From positions 1-16,279 of the forward strand of contig CAIXZI010000144.1 in NCBI GenBank assembly GCA_903923915.1: DNA of 16,279 nt, read 5' to 3'. Both the position numbers and the translations under genes were made by a program. Shown piece by piece: positions 5,322 through 12,170 of the stretch. The notes under the pieces were generated by a model, which worked only from the letters and a program-made list of their open reading frames with translations, was not told where the DNA came from and ran no database searches. The DNA comes from an uncultured Bacteroidota bacterium. GTDB taxonomy: Bacteria; Bacteroidota; Bacteroidia; B-17B0; Aurantibacillaceae. Within the stretch, counting starts at the first letter, position 1. Every line of letters begins with the position of its first letter.

Positions 5322-7559
5322 ATGAAAAAACTATTTTTTACTGCGCTATTCAGCTGTTTTTATGTAATGCTGTACCCGCAATACATAACACTTAAAAACA
5401 AACAATTGTATGACCAAAGCGGACAACCTTTTTTTGTAAAGGGTGTAAATTACCTTACAGATTTGTACAGCGCCGCAGGCGATACTACGGGGCTGGTAGT
5501 AAAGCCAAGCTTTAGCTATTATAACGCCAGCCAGCTTAGCAATTACAACAGCGCTACCATAAGCGATGTTAGCCGCGATTTTAAATTTATACATGATAGC
5601 CTGGGCTGCAACACCATACGGCTTGTAGTAGGTAATATAAGCGTGGATAACTGCAACGCTAATTATTTTACGTTTGTAGTTAACACCAGCGGGCATGGTA
5701 GCAATACTATACACACCAATTCTTTGGCCTTTTTAAGGGTTGTTTATAAGCAATTGTTAGACTCTGCCGCGGTGCATAGCATAAATGTTATTTTACTAAT
5801 GCCGGGGCAGGGTGCATCTTGCTCTGCCTACCCAAGCCTTTACAGCAATTATTTAGCGGTTACGGCAGCCGCTTTAAACACCAAAACAGCTTTACTGGCT
5901 TATGATGAGTGGAATGAGCCCGGTTTTGAAAACTTTAATGTTTTTCCGGCCAAGAGTTTAATTTGCAGCCAAACTAAAAGCTGGTATAACACCCTTAAAA
6001 CAAACGACCCCAACCACCTGGTTACCGTTGGCCTTTGGGAAGCAGGGCTTGGGCCCGATGCTACACATTGGGGTACAGATGTGTATAAGGCCGATTTTTA
6101 TGCTTTTCATGTGTACCCGCAGGTAAATAACCTAAGCCATTTAGATTATTGTTTGGCGCCCTATGGCAACAACACAGCGTATGAAATAGCTGATGCCAGC
6201 CCGGATAGATGTGTTATACAAAATTACAAAGACCGCTATAATGCCTGCATTAAGTGGATACAAAACACCACCAACCTGCCCTGGCTGGTGGGCGAAACCG
6301 GTTTTAGCGCGCCAAGCGGTTTTGATTGCAGCAACCCTTCTGCTTGCACACCGGCCGCCTGCTGGGTAGGAGGCAGTTGTGCCGTAGATGGCGATGAAAG
6401 CCAGCAGGCCGATTTTGTAAATAATGTGCTAACCCAAAATATACAGGCAGGCGGCATGGGCAGCGTTTTTTGGCAGTTTAAAGATGTGCATTGGAATATA
6501 CCTAATAACCCCAAAGAGAATTACTGGGGCATGGTTGACTCATTAGGGCATGTAAAAACCGCAGGCCATACGCTGAACAACTTTACCAGCAATACGGTAA
6601 CAGGGCCGCCTGCGGGCTACCCCACTAATTACAAAAACCTGCTGGGCAATACCGGCACAGCTATTAGCGGCAGCATTGGCGGCATAAAAGATGCCGTAAT
6701 TAGCGGATGGCATATAGATTCTACCGGCTGGCTTTACCCCGTGCAAACCATTAGCGATGCCGGCGGCAATTTTACCATTACTTCTAAGGCCCCAGTTTTT
6801 CCCCATCCTAATTCAACAACTGCCATCAACCATATAGAAATAGGCGCCATAGGCTATGATGTGGCTGTTTGTGATGGGGTTGCACATCCTGCTAATTTAT
6901 ACAGTGGCAAAAGCTTTAGCTTAAACAAAGCGGTTTATTATGATGATTACCGGTCGGCGCTTTCGCTTGATGCATCGTGCCCGCATACCTATGCCGCGCC
7001 CGATATTTTATGTGTTACTAATTTAATAGTAGATTTTATAACCGGCGGCGGGTGTACAGGCAATAAGCTAAATACCTTTACGGCCGGCAGGGAGGTTTGC
7101 ATTACCGGCGAAAGTTATGTAGGCCTTAATGCCGAAGCCGCCTTTTACATCAGTACCGTAGATGTTGATTGCAGCGATGGCACCTGGGGCAACAGCACTA
7201 ACGAACGCAAGGCAAATACAGCAACAGGAGGCAGTAAGCAGGTAGGTAGTGAACAGCAGGCAATAAGCAGTGGGCAGTTAGCAGCAAACAGTGTAAAAAC
7301 AGTTTATTTAAATGCAGAAGGTAATTTTAGTACACAAATATATCCAAACCCTGCAAGCGATAAAATATATATTAATGCGCAAAAAAGCATTAACTTTATA
7401 ATACTGTATGATGGCAGCGGCAAACAGGTATATAAAAGCAGTAGTGAAGAGCAGGGCATGCAAAGTATAGATATGGCAGGCATGGCGCCGGGCGTATATA
7501 CATTAAGAATAAGCTACACAGACAATAGTGTAAGCATTAGCCAGATAATAAAACAATAA
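5322..7559 (+). CDS. Secreted GH5-like (cellulase-superfamily) glycoside hydrolase with T9SS sorting domain
   Basis: A 745-residue protein. Residues 1-20 form a signal peptide (MKKLFFTALF..., ending YPQ). Residues 22-420 look like a TIM-barrel hydrolase of the GH5/clan A type: GQPFFVKGVNY at 35-44, NEP at 198-200 giving E199 as the probable acid/base, HVYP at 263-266, GET at 324-326 giving E325 as the probable nucleophile, and VFWQF at 382-386. Two Cys-rich insertions (about 335-353 and 560-618) suggest disulphides. Residues 440-490 (AISGSIGG...DAGGNFTITS) resemble a carboxypeptidase-regulatory-like beta domain. After a low-complexity linker at about 631-660, residues 668-745 are a type A T9SS domain with IYPNPASDKIYI and GMAPGVYTLRI. 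It should be exported and surface-anchored or released to act on a beta-glycan; the substrate cannot be read from sequence. It lies 12 bp after the fibre-like gene and is locally more GC-rich. Confidence 0.85.
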   Translation: MKKLFFTALFSCFYVMLYPQYITLKNKQLYDQSGQPFFVKGVNYLTDLYSAAGDTTGLVVKPSFSYYNASQLSNYNSATISDVSRDFKFIHDSLGCNTIRLVVGNISVDNCNANYFTFVVNTSGHGSNTIHTNSLAFLRVVYKQLLDSAAVHSINVILLMPGQGASCSAYPSLYSNYLAVTAAALNTKTALLAYDEWNEPGFENFNVFPAKSLICSQTKSWYNTLKTNDPNHLVTVGLWEAGLGPDATHWGTDVYKADFYAFHVYPQVNNLSHLDYCLAPYGNNTAYEIADASPDRCVIQNYKDRYNACIKWIQNTTNLPWLVGETGFSAPSGFDCSNPSACTPAACWVGGSCAVDGDESQQADFVNNVLTQNIQAGGMGSVFWQFKDVHWNIPNNPKENYWGMVDSLGHVKTAGHTLNNFTSNTVTGPPAGYPTNYKNLLGNTGTAISGSIGGIKDAVISGWHIDSTGWLYPVQTISDAGGNFTITSKAPVFPHPNSTTAINHIEIGAIGYDVAVCDGVAHPANLYSGKSFSLNKAVYYDDYRSALSLDASCPHTYAAPDILCVTNLIVDFITGGGCTGNKLNTFTAGREVCITGESYVGLNAEAAFYISTVDVDCSDGTWGNSTNERKANTATGGSKQVGSEQQAISSGQLAANSVKTVYLNAEGNFSTQIYPNPASDKIYINAQKSINFIILYDGSGKQVYKSSSEEQGMQSIDMAGMAPGVYTLRISYTDNSVSISQIIKQ
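7219..7295 (+). repeat. 7-bp-period degenerate repeat in the linker of the glycosidase gene
   Basis: Eleven consecutive units of mostly 7 bp, each starting CAG or close to it: CAGGAGG, CAGTAAG, CAGGTAG, then an 8-mer GTAGTGAA, CAGCAGG, CAATAAG, CAGTGGG, CAGTTAG, CAGCAAA, CAGTGTA. It encodes the low-complexity linker between the catalytic part and the T9SS domain. Reverse-complement versions of the same units occur at 8468-8495 and 10136-10156. Confidence 0.7.
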
Positions 7560-7560
7560 A

Positions 7561-7592
7561 CCCTGTTATGTTGAGCTATAGTCGAGACATCT
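7561..7592. repeat. Possible dispersed intergenic repeat (TGTTGAGC...TCGARACATCT type)
   Basis: The segment TGTTGAGC (7569 onward), a few bases, then GTCGAGACATCT resembles the short intergenic repeat commonly met in Bacteroidetes genomes, usually read as GTTGAGC...GTCGAAACATCT. Only one copy is in the window, so repetitiveness cannot be shown here. It sits between the glycosidase stop and the lipoprotein ATG at 7605. Confidence 0.4.
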
Positions 7593-7604
7593 AAAAATAA
7601 AGTA

Positions 7605-8312
7605 ATGAAAAATAGAGAGAACCGAAAACAAAAAGCCATATTGTACAGTGCAATTACCTTATTTGTTATGTTAGCAATTGCATCTTGTAAAAAAGATGAT
7701 TCATTATATAAAGATAAAAAGGTTACGGTGACAACGACAACGGTGACAACAACGCCGACAACTACTGCTATTACTGCTGTTGTTTCTTATGATATTACAT
7801 ATAAAATATGTAATCCTTATTTAAACCTTTGGACGCCAACGGGTAGCGGTATTCCTCCAAGTTATGCGGGTACCAGAACTGATTCTATAATTGTTTCTTT
7901 AGATTCAGCTAATGCACATCATAATATCACTCTGGTAGTATCCTCACAAAATTCCGGGGCATCGAGCCCAAGTAGTGGTACGGCATATAACACATACGTA
8001 AATATACATTCCGGAAGTAGTGATGTTTATATTACAACCAATTTGACCGGTTTGGTTAATGATTCAATTAGCAACGCTTTGGGGTGGGTGAGAAATATAC
8101 AATTAGCGGGAAGTGTATATATGGCAGGTTGTATTGGTACATGGGGATGTGGGTTCTCTAACGACAGGTATGTTGGAATAAAAATTACATCTCCCTCGGG
8201 TGATAAATTTGGTTGGATTGAATTATATGCTTCGTCTAATACATTAACAATGAAAGCCGAAGCTCTTAATAATAATTATGGACAAGCTATAAAAGCAGGG
8301 CAAACAAACTAA
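7605..8312 (+). CDS. Lipoprotein of unknown function with Thr-rich linker
   Basis: A 235-residue protein. Residues 11-27 are hydrophobic and end in the lipobox LAIASC, with C28 as the lipidated Cys followed by KKDD, the usual Bacteroidetes pattern. Residues 40-56 are a Thr-rich linker (TVTTTTVTTTPTTT). The rest is Ser/Thr/Asn-rich and beta-like, ending in GWIELYASSNTLTMKAEALNNNYGQAIKAGQ-type strands. Similar endings occur in Bacteroidetes lipoproteins with a beta-sandwich fold; I do not recognise a named family. It probably sits in the outer membrane or on the surface. It lies 45 bp after the glycosidase and 74 bp before the next T9SS gene, all on the same strand. It is more AT-rich, with different codon choice, than the glycosidase, so the two may have separate histories. 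The linker is encoded by a 15-bp tandem duplication (7725-7754). Confidence 0.75.
   Translation: MKNRENRKQKAILYSAITLFVMLAIASCKKDDSLYKDKKVTVTTTTVTTTPTTTAITAVVSYDITYKICNPYLNLWTPTGSGIPPSYAGTRTDSIIVSLDSANAHHNITLVVSSQNSGASSPSSGTAYNTYVNIHSGSSDVYITTNLTGLVNDSISNALGWVRNIQLAGSVYMAGCIGTWGCGFSNDRYVGIKITSPSGDKFGWIELYASSNTLTMKAEALNNNYGQAIKAGQTN
7725..7754 (+). repeat. 15-bp imperfect tandem duplication in the Thr-rich linker
   Basis: ACGGTGACAACGACA (7725-7739) is followed directly by ACGGTGACAACAACG (7740-7754), differing at the end only. Fifteen bases keep the frame, so gain or loss would only change linker length. Confidence 0.7.
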
Positions 8313-8386
8313 CCCTTAGGAATTACAGCGTTAATTATATATAAACAGAACAAAATTTATTAAGAATAATAAAACGATAGGAAAAA

Positions 8387-10096
8387 ATGAAGAATTTAGA
8401 ATTTAAAAAAATACTAAGCAAAAAAAAACAAGGTACATTGTACAGCGTACATTGTACAATGCTTGTTTACTGCTTGCTGTTTGCTGTTTACTGTAATGCC
8501 CAAAGCTGGGAATGGGTAAAACTTATACAGCCTGCCGATAATAAATCATACATGAGTATTAAAGTGGGGGTAGATGGTAAGATATACGCTGCCGGAAATT
8601 TTAATTCTTCTATTGATTTAGATAACAGCCAAACAATAAGTGGTAACTGGGATGGTTTTGTAGCTCAATTTGATACCGCAGGCTTGTGCCAGTGGAAACA
8701 AAAAATATATGTAACTACACAGGGCTGTGGATGTACGGCGCAAGGTAATACAAGCTATGCAAAAATTGCAGGTTTTGACAGCCAGGGCAATATTATTGTA
8801 TATGGCGGTTTTTGCGGCTGCGGCGAAACCTTTGGCAGTAGTATAACATCAAGTGCGGTGGGCTTTAATTTGTTTTTAGCCAAGTACAGCCCTTTAGGCG
8901 TATGCTTATGGGTAAAAACAAAACCCGGCTCCTTTAATTCTTCTACCGGGCAAACTATTGACGAAATTGATGCAGTTACAATTGATTCAAATGATAATAT
9001 ATACGTATCAATGCTAAGTTATGCTACAAGTACCACTTTTTGCGGATTAAATTTTGCAAATCAAGGAGAATACATCTTTAAGATTAAAACAAATGGCATA
9101 GGAATATGGAATAAACAAACTGCAAATACAACTACAGGATATGGAATTATGCAAATGCAGTATATGAATAAAAGACTCTATGCTTCTTCACAGTTTGGAG
9201 GCACCATTACATTTGGTACGCATACTTTAACAGCCCAAGGTAGCTTAGATGTGGCAGCTTTAAAAATGGATACCGCCGGTAATATATTAGCTGCTGCCGA
9301 TATTGGTGCAACAAGTGGCCAAACAGGGGCGTTAAGCTTAGCTCTTTCTAATAATAAAATAGTTTTACTAAATCAAGCCTATACTAATGCTGTAAGCGCA
9401 GGCACATACACCCTAAACACAGGCACAGGTAAAGATAAAACATTTTTAGTAGCGTATGACACCGCCAGCCTGAGTGTACAAAACATACGCACCACAGCTA
9501 CAGATAGTCTAGGTAGCGGCAGCAGTTTGTATAACGATACTAAAGGTAATATATATGTAACGGTAAATAATGGTGGCGGTGCAACAGGCTTTGGTGGTTT
9601 AAGTGGTGTGCCCGCAGGCAGGCATGTAATAAAAATGGATAATACCTTAACCAACTACTGGCATATGGAAAGTGTAAGCACCTGCGTAGCACCCGATACT
9701 CTGGGCAACCTATATATTACAGATGGCTTTAACACCTCTGCCTCTTATGGTTCATTAACAGAAACAAGCAGTGGGCATGGCATAACCTTAGGTAAAATAA
9801 AAAATGCTTTTACCACCGGCATGGGCGGCCGCTTGGCAGCACCCGGCAATAATATGTCGGTATATCCTAACCCAAGCGATGGCTTGTTTAATTTAAAAAC
9901 AGATGCCTATATAAAAAACAAACAGAACATTGTAATTACACTTTATGATAACAACGGCCGCCAGATAGATAATGTGCCTTACACGCAGGTAGATAGTTAT
10001 ACCTTGCAGGTAGATTTAAGCAGCTATGCAAAAGGCTTGTATATGATAAAAACAGAAATTGATAATGTGCTATACAGCGCTAAGTTAGAGAGGTAA
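8387..10096 (+). CDS. T9SS-exported beta-repeat (propeller-like) protein
   Basis: A 569-residue protein. The N-terminus is Lys-rich (MKNLEFKKILSKKKQ). A hydrophobic segment at 26-37 and NAQ at 37-39 complete a long signal peptide; M25 (8459) would give a signal lacking charge, so 8387 is preferred. Residues 56-460 contain repeated strands of the pattern GKIYAAG, GNIIVYGG, NDNIYVSM, KGNIYVTV, GNLYITDG, spaced irregularly and often preceded by D-x-x-G or similar. This is the signature of secreted SBBP/beta-propeller-type proteins. Cys-rich spots lie at 114-116 and 143-145. Residues 490-569 form a type A T9SS sorting domain (MSVYPNPSDGLFNL, then GLYMIKTEI). No catalytic motif is visible, so a binding or structural surface role is plausible but unproven. 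The signal peptide is encoded by a 7-bp-period repeat (8433-8495). A second, truncated copy of a similar gene start follows at 10100. Confidence 0.8.
   Translation: MKNLEFKKILSKKKQGTLYSVHCTMLVYCLLFAVYCNAQSWEWVKLIQPADNKSYMSIKVGVDGKIYAAGNFNSSIDLDNSQTISGNWDGFVAQFDTAGLCQWKQKIYVTTQGCGCTAQGNTSYAKIAGFDSQGNIIVYGGFCGCGETFGSSITSSAVGFNLFLAKYSPLGVCLWVKTKPGSFNSSTGQTIDEIDAVTIDSNDNIYVSMLSYATSTTFCGLNFANQGEYIFKIKTNGIGIWNKQTANTTTGYGIMQMQYMNKRLYASSQFGGTITFGTHTLTAQGSLDVAALKMDTAGNILAAADIGATSGQTGALSLALSNNKIVLLNQAYTNAVSAGTYTLNTGTGKDKTFLVAYDTASLSVQNIRTTATDSLGSGSSLYNDTKGNIYVTVNNGGGATGFGGLSGVPAGRHVIKMDNTLTNYWHMESVSTCVAPDTLGNLYITDGFNTSASYGSLTETSSGHGITLGKIKNAFTTGMGGRLAAPGNNMSVYPNPSDGLFNLKTDAYIKNKQNIVITLYDNNGRQIDNVPYTQVDSYTLQVDLSSYAKGLYMIKTEIDNVLYSAKLER
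8433..8495 (+). repeat. Nine-unit heptanucleotide repeat encoding the signal-peptide core
   Basis: The stretch divides without gaps into GTACATT, GTACAGC, GTACATT, GTACAAT, GCTTGTT, TACTGCT, TGCTGTT, TGCTGTT, TACTGTA. The first four units are near-identical, and the later ones are the reverse-complement form of the CAGTAAA/CAGCAAA units in the 7219-7295 linker. It spans codons 16-36, so a hydrophobic secretion signal is being made from a simple repeat whose period is not a multiple of 3. Confidence 0.75.
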
Positions 10097-10099
10097 TAA

Positions 10100-10159
10100 G
10101 TGAAGAATTTAAAATTAATAGTTAAAAAAGTTGTATTTACTATTTACTGTTTGCTGTAA
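10100..10159 (+). pseudogene. Truncated signal-peptide start of a second T9SS-like gene
   Basis: Three bases after the preceding stop, a GTG opens a 19-codon frame reading MKNLKLIVKKVVFTIYCLL before TAA. This mirrors the start of the gene at 8387: the first four residues are the same (MKNL), followed by a Lys stretch and YCLL. The following bases TAATGCCCA match the CTGTAATGCCCA that encodes C-N-A-Q there, but in a shifted frame. No mature protein follows before the convergent gene ending at 10189. It looks like the leftover start of a lost paralogue. Confidence 0.5.
10136..10156 (+). repeat. Third, short copy of the heptanucleotide repeat
   Basis: TTTACTA, TTTACTG and TTTGCTG (10136-10156) are the same heptamer family as at 8468-8495, again in the coding part of a signal-peptide-like segment. 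Confidence 0.55.
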
Positions 10160-10188
10160 TGCCCATTAGTATATATTGTGTAAAGGGG

Positions 10189-11082
10189 CTACTTTATAAT
10201 ATCAATTAAAGAGCTTAATTCTTCAATTTTATCAACGTGCCCAAGTTTTTCGTAAGAGAAAATAAGGTTTCTAAGCACACGTATGATAATATCTTTGTGG
10301 TTGCAAGGCTCGTAAAAAGAAGGAATTGACTCTAACTTTAATTGTTTTAAGAATGCATCAATATCGCTGTGCTGAAACACAATGCCTTTACGGTAAGGAT
10401 TGATATAAAACAAAATATGCTCTTTGGCTGCATCATCACCCGAAAGGTCAACCAAGTTTTGATGCTCATTTAAATAAGCGCAAATAAAATGCTCGGGTAA
10501 ATTAACGCCGTAAATAGGTATTTTTAATTCTTGTGCAATTATAATGTACAAGCAGCTAAGCATTACCGGATTACCTTTTTTGGTTTCTAACAGGCAATTA
10601 AAGAATGAGTTTTGTGGCGAATAATAGTTGTTTATGCTGCTTCCAGAGAAGTTATGTACCTCAAACAAAATATGGTTTAGTACGTTAATTTTTTCAAGTG
10701 CGGTAAGGTCTTCATTCAAATCAAGCCAAACATCTTGTGTAATTTGTTTTAACTGCTTGCGTAATTTTTCCTCATTTAAATCAGGATATTGATAATGTGC
10801 AATAAGCAGTAAACCTTTTAGCAAATCTTCACTTTCTGCACTACACCAGTTTTCAAGCTCTGATTTTAGTTTTTTAAACTGTATATAATGTATAATCTGC
10901 TCTATACGTTTTTGCATGATAATATCATACGTATTTTCCCAAGCAGATTCTAAATGAGGAATGGCAGGTGGCCCCAACGATACAAATTTGTTTTTTATCT
11001 CGGAGTAAATAATCTCATCCGGATCATCTAACAAATGTATTAATGCATTAAGCTCTTTTTTATTGATGCGTTGTTTCCCCAC
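10189..11082 (-). CDS. SirB1/transglutaminase-like family protein
   Basis: A 297-residue cytosolic protein without signal peptide. Residues 10-125 are helical and HEAT-like (LIHLLDDPDEIIYSEIKNKF, LGPPAIPHLESAW), as is common ahead of this domain in Bacteroidetes. Residues 128-235 carry the SirB1/Transglut_core2 signature (PF13369): LNHILFEVHNFSG, then KKGNPVMLSCLYIIIAQELKIPIYGVNLPEHFICAY at 168-203 and LVDLSG at 210-215. A Cys (C177), a His (H198) and an Asp (D212) are present, but most family members are not shown to be active transglutaminases, so no activity is claimed. The start is GTG at 11082-11080; a stop lies in frame four codons upstream. It follows the nucleoside phosphorylase by 60 bp on the same strand and may be co-transcribed. 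It converges on the T9SS gene. Confidence 0.85.
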   Translation of the reverse strand: MGKQRINKKELNALIHLLDDPDEIIYSEIKNKFVSLGPPAIPHLESAWENTYDIIMQKRIEQIIHYIQFKKLKSELENWCSAESEDLLKGLLLIAHYQYPDLNEEKLRKQLKQITQDVWLDLNEDLTALEKINVLNHILFEVHNFSGSSINNYYSPQNSFFNCLLETKKGNPVMLSCLYIIIAQELKIPIYGVNLPEHFICAYLNEHQNLVDLSGDDAAKEHILFYINPYRKGIVFQHSDIDAFLKQLKLESIPSFYEPCNHKDIIIRVLRNLIFSYEKLGHVDKIEELSSLIDIIK

Positions 11083-11142
11083 ATCACAAAATTACATACG
11101 GAACAGATGGTTAATTTATGCTAAAAAAATACATATTAACAA

Positions 11143-12012
11143 TTAGGCTGTTAATCTCTCTAAACTATTGGTTATTAAGTGTTCAACACTCTTTTTATAG
11201 TCGGTTGTAAACTGTTTTACCACCCTATTGGCTATAATTACGCATACAGTAAGGCATTTATGGTTTAATAATTTGCCTAAACCATACAGTGCAGATGTTT
11301 CCATTTCAAAGTTTGTAATACGAATGCCATTGGCATTAAATTCAGTTAATAATTCATTCAAATTTGGTTTAGCAGCTTTAAGGCGTAACTGCCTTCCCTG
11401 CGGGCCATAAAAACCCGGTGCTGTAGCGGTTATACCGGTTGGATTTCCTTCGGCAAATTTTTTAAATAAAGTATCATCTGCTTTTACGCAATAAGGGTAG
11501 GGTAGGTTGGGAGTCCAACTGGTGTGCTTCATAAAAGCATCACTTATAACATCTTCGTTAATAGATTTATAATCGGCATAATAGTTTAGCAAACCATCTA
11601 AACCTAAGCCATATTGAGAAACTACCAATGAGTTTACAGGAATATCAGCCTGCAAAGCACCTGAAGTACCCAAACGAACAATATTTAAACTACGCATTTT
11701 AGGTTTAAGGGTACGTGTTTTTAAATCGATGTTAACTGCAGCATCAAGCTCATTAATCACAATATCAATATTATCGGTACCAATGCCGGTAGAAATTACG
11801 CTAATGCGTTTACCGTTAAATGTGCCGGTATGCGTAACAAATTCGCGGTGTTGAATTTTACATTCTACCTTAGAGAACATGTTAGAAATTTGCTCTACAC
11901 GCCCTTGATCGCCTACCAAAATAACATCATCGGCAATATGTTCTTCATTAATATCTAAATGATATACGTTGTTTTTATCGGTTATAATAAGTTCTGTTTC
12001 CGGAAATTGCAT
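11143..12012 (-). CDS. Nucleoside phosphorylase, uridine phosphorylase-like
   Basis: A 289-residue cytosolic enzyme of the PNP/UDP phosphorylase family (PF01048), expected to split a nucleoside with phosphate into base and ribose-1-phosphate for salvage. Motifs line up with E. coli uridine phosphorylase: VGDQGRVEQI at 33-42 (phosphate-binding GDxxR), STGIGTDNIDIVINEL at 74-89, RLGTSG at 113-118, GRQLR at 206-210 (equivalent to the uracil-contacting GQER segment), and NFEMETSALYGLG at 234-246 (ribose-binding EMET). The pyrimidine-side motif favours uridine over purine nucleosides, but specificity is inferred. It is longer than the E. coli enzyme (about 250 residues), with extra sequence near 93-106 and in the middle. 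It is divergent from the TonB receptor gene with a 156-bp gap, and is followed by the SirB1-like gene. Confidence 0.88.
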   Translation of the reverse strand: MQFPETELIITDKNNVYHLDINEEHIADDVILVGDQGRVEQISNMFSKVECKIQHREFVTHTGTFNGKRISVISTGIGTDNIDIVINELDAAVNIDLKTRTLKPKMRSLNIVRLGTSGALQADIPVNSLVVSQYGLGLDGLLNYYADYKSINEDVISDAFMKHTSWTPNLPYPYCVKADDTLFKKFAEGNPTGITATAPGFYGPQGRQLRLKAAKPNLNELLTEFNANGIRITNFEMETSALYGLGKLLNHKCLTVCVIIANRVVKQFTTDYKKSVEHLITNSLERLTA

Positions 12013-12132
12013 AATAAAGTGGTTTTAGGTTGTGAAATTAATAATTTATAATTGATAATTCTCCCTTCATCCTTTATGTTAGCCTTCTGTTAAATATTTA
12101 CAAGGAAACTACAAAACAAAAAAAAGTTTCCG

Positions 12133-12140
12133 TAGTTTTG
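12133..12140 (+). promoter_or_regulatory. Consensus -7 promoter element before the TonB receptor gene
   Basis: TAGTTTTG matches TAnnTTTG exactly, 28 bp before the ATG at 12169. No TTG is seen at the -33 distance. Arms AAACTAC (12106-12112) and GTAGTTT (12132-12138) form an inverted repeat that overlaps the box and could be an operator. Confidence 0.5.
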
Positions 12141-12150
12141 CCGCGCAAAA

Positions 12151-12170
12151 ATAAATGCAAATTCATTTAT
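12151..12170 (+). promoter_or_regulatory. Small AT-rich hairpin overlapping the start codon of the receptor gene
   Basis: ATAAATG (12151-12157) and CATTTAT (12164-12170) are exact reverse complements around a 6-nt loop. The second arm includes the first two bases of the ATG at 12169. In the short leader predicted from the -7 box it could limit ribosome access, but the stem is weak. Confidence 0.35.

Noticed and set aside
6236..6806. Minus-strand frames of 87-92 codons inside the glycosidase gene
   Set aside because: They are antisense to a clearly coding region with catalytic motifs and have no start context or domain.
11087..11094. Minus-strand TAATTTTG, an exact -7 match before the SirB1-like gene
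   Set aside because: It lies only 4 bp from the GTG, so it would require leaderless translation, and no -33 element is visible; more likely chance or read-through from the phosphorylase gene.
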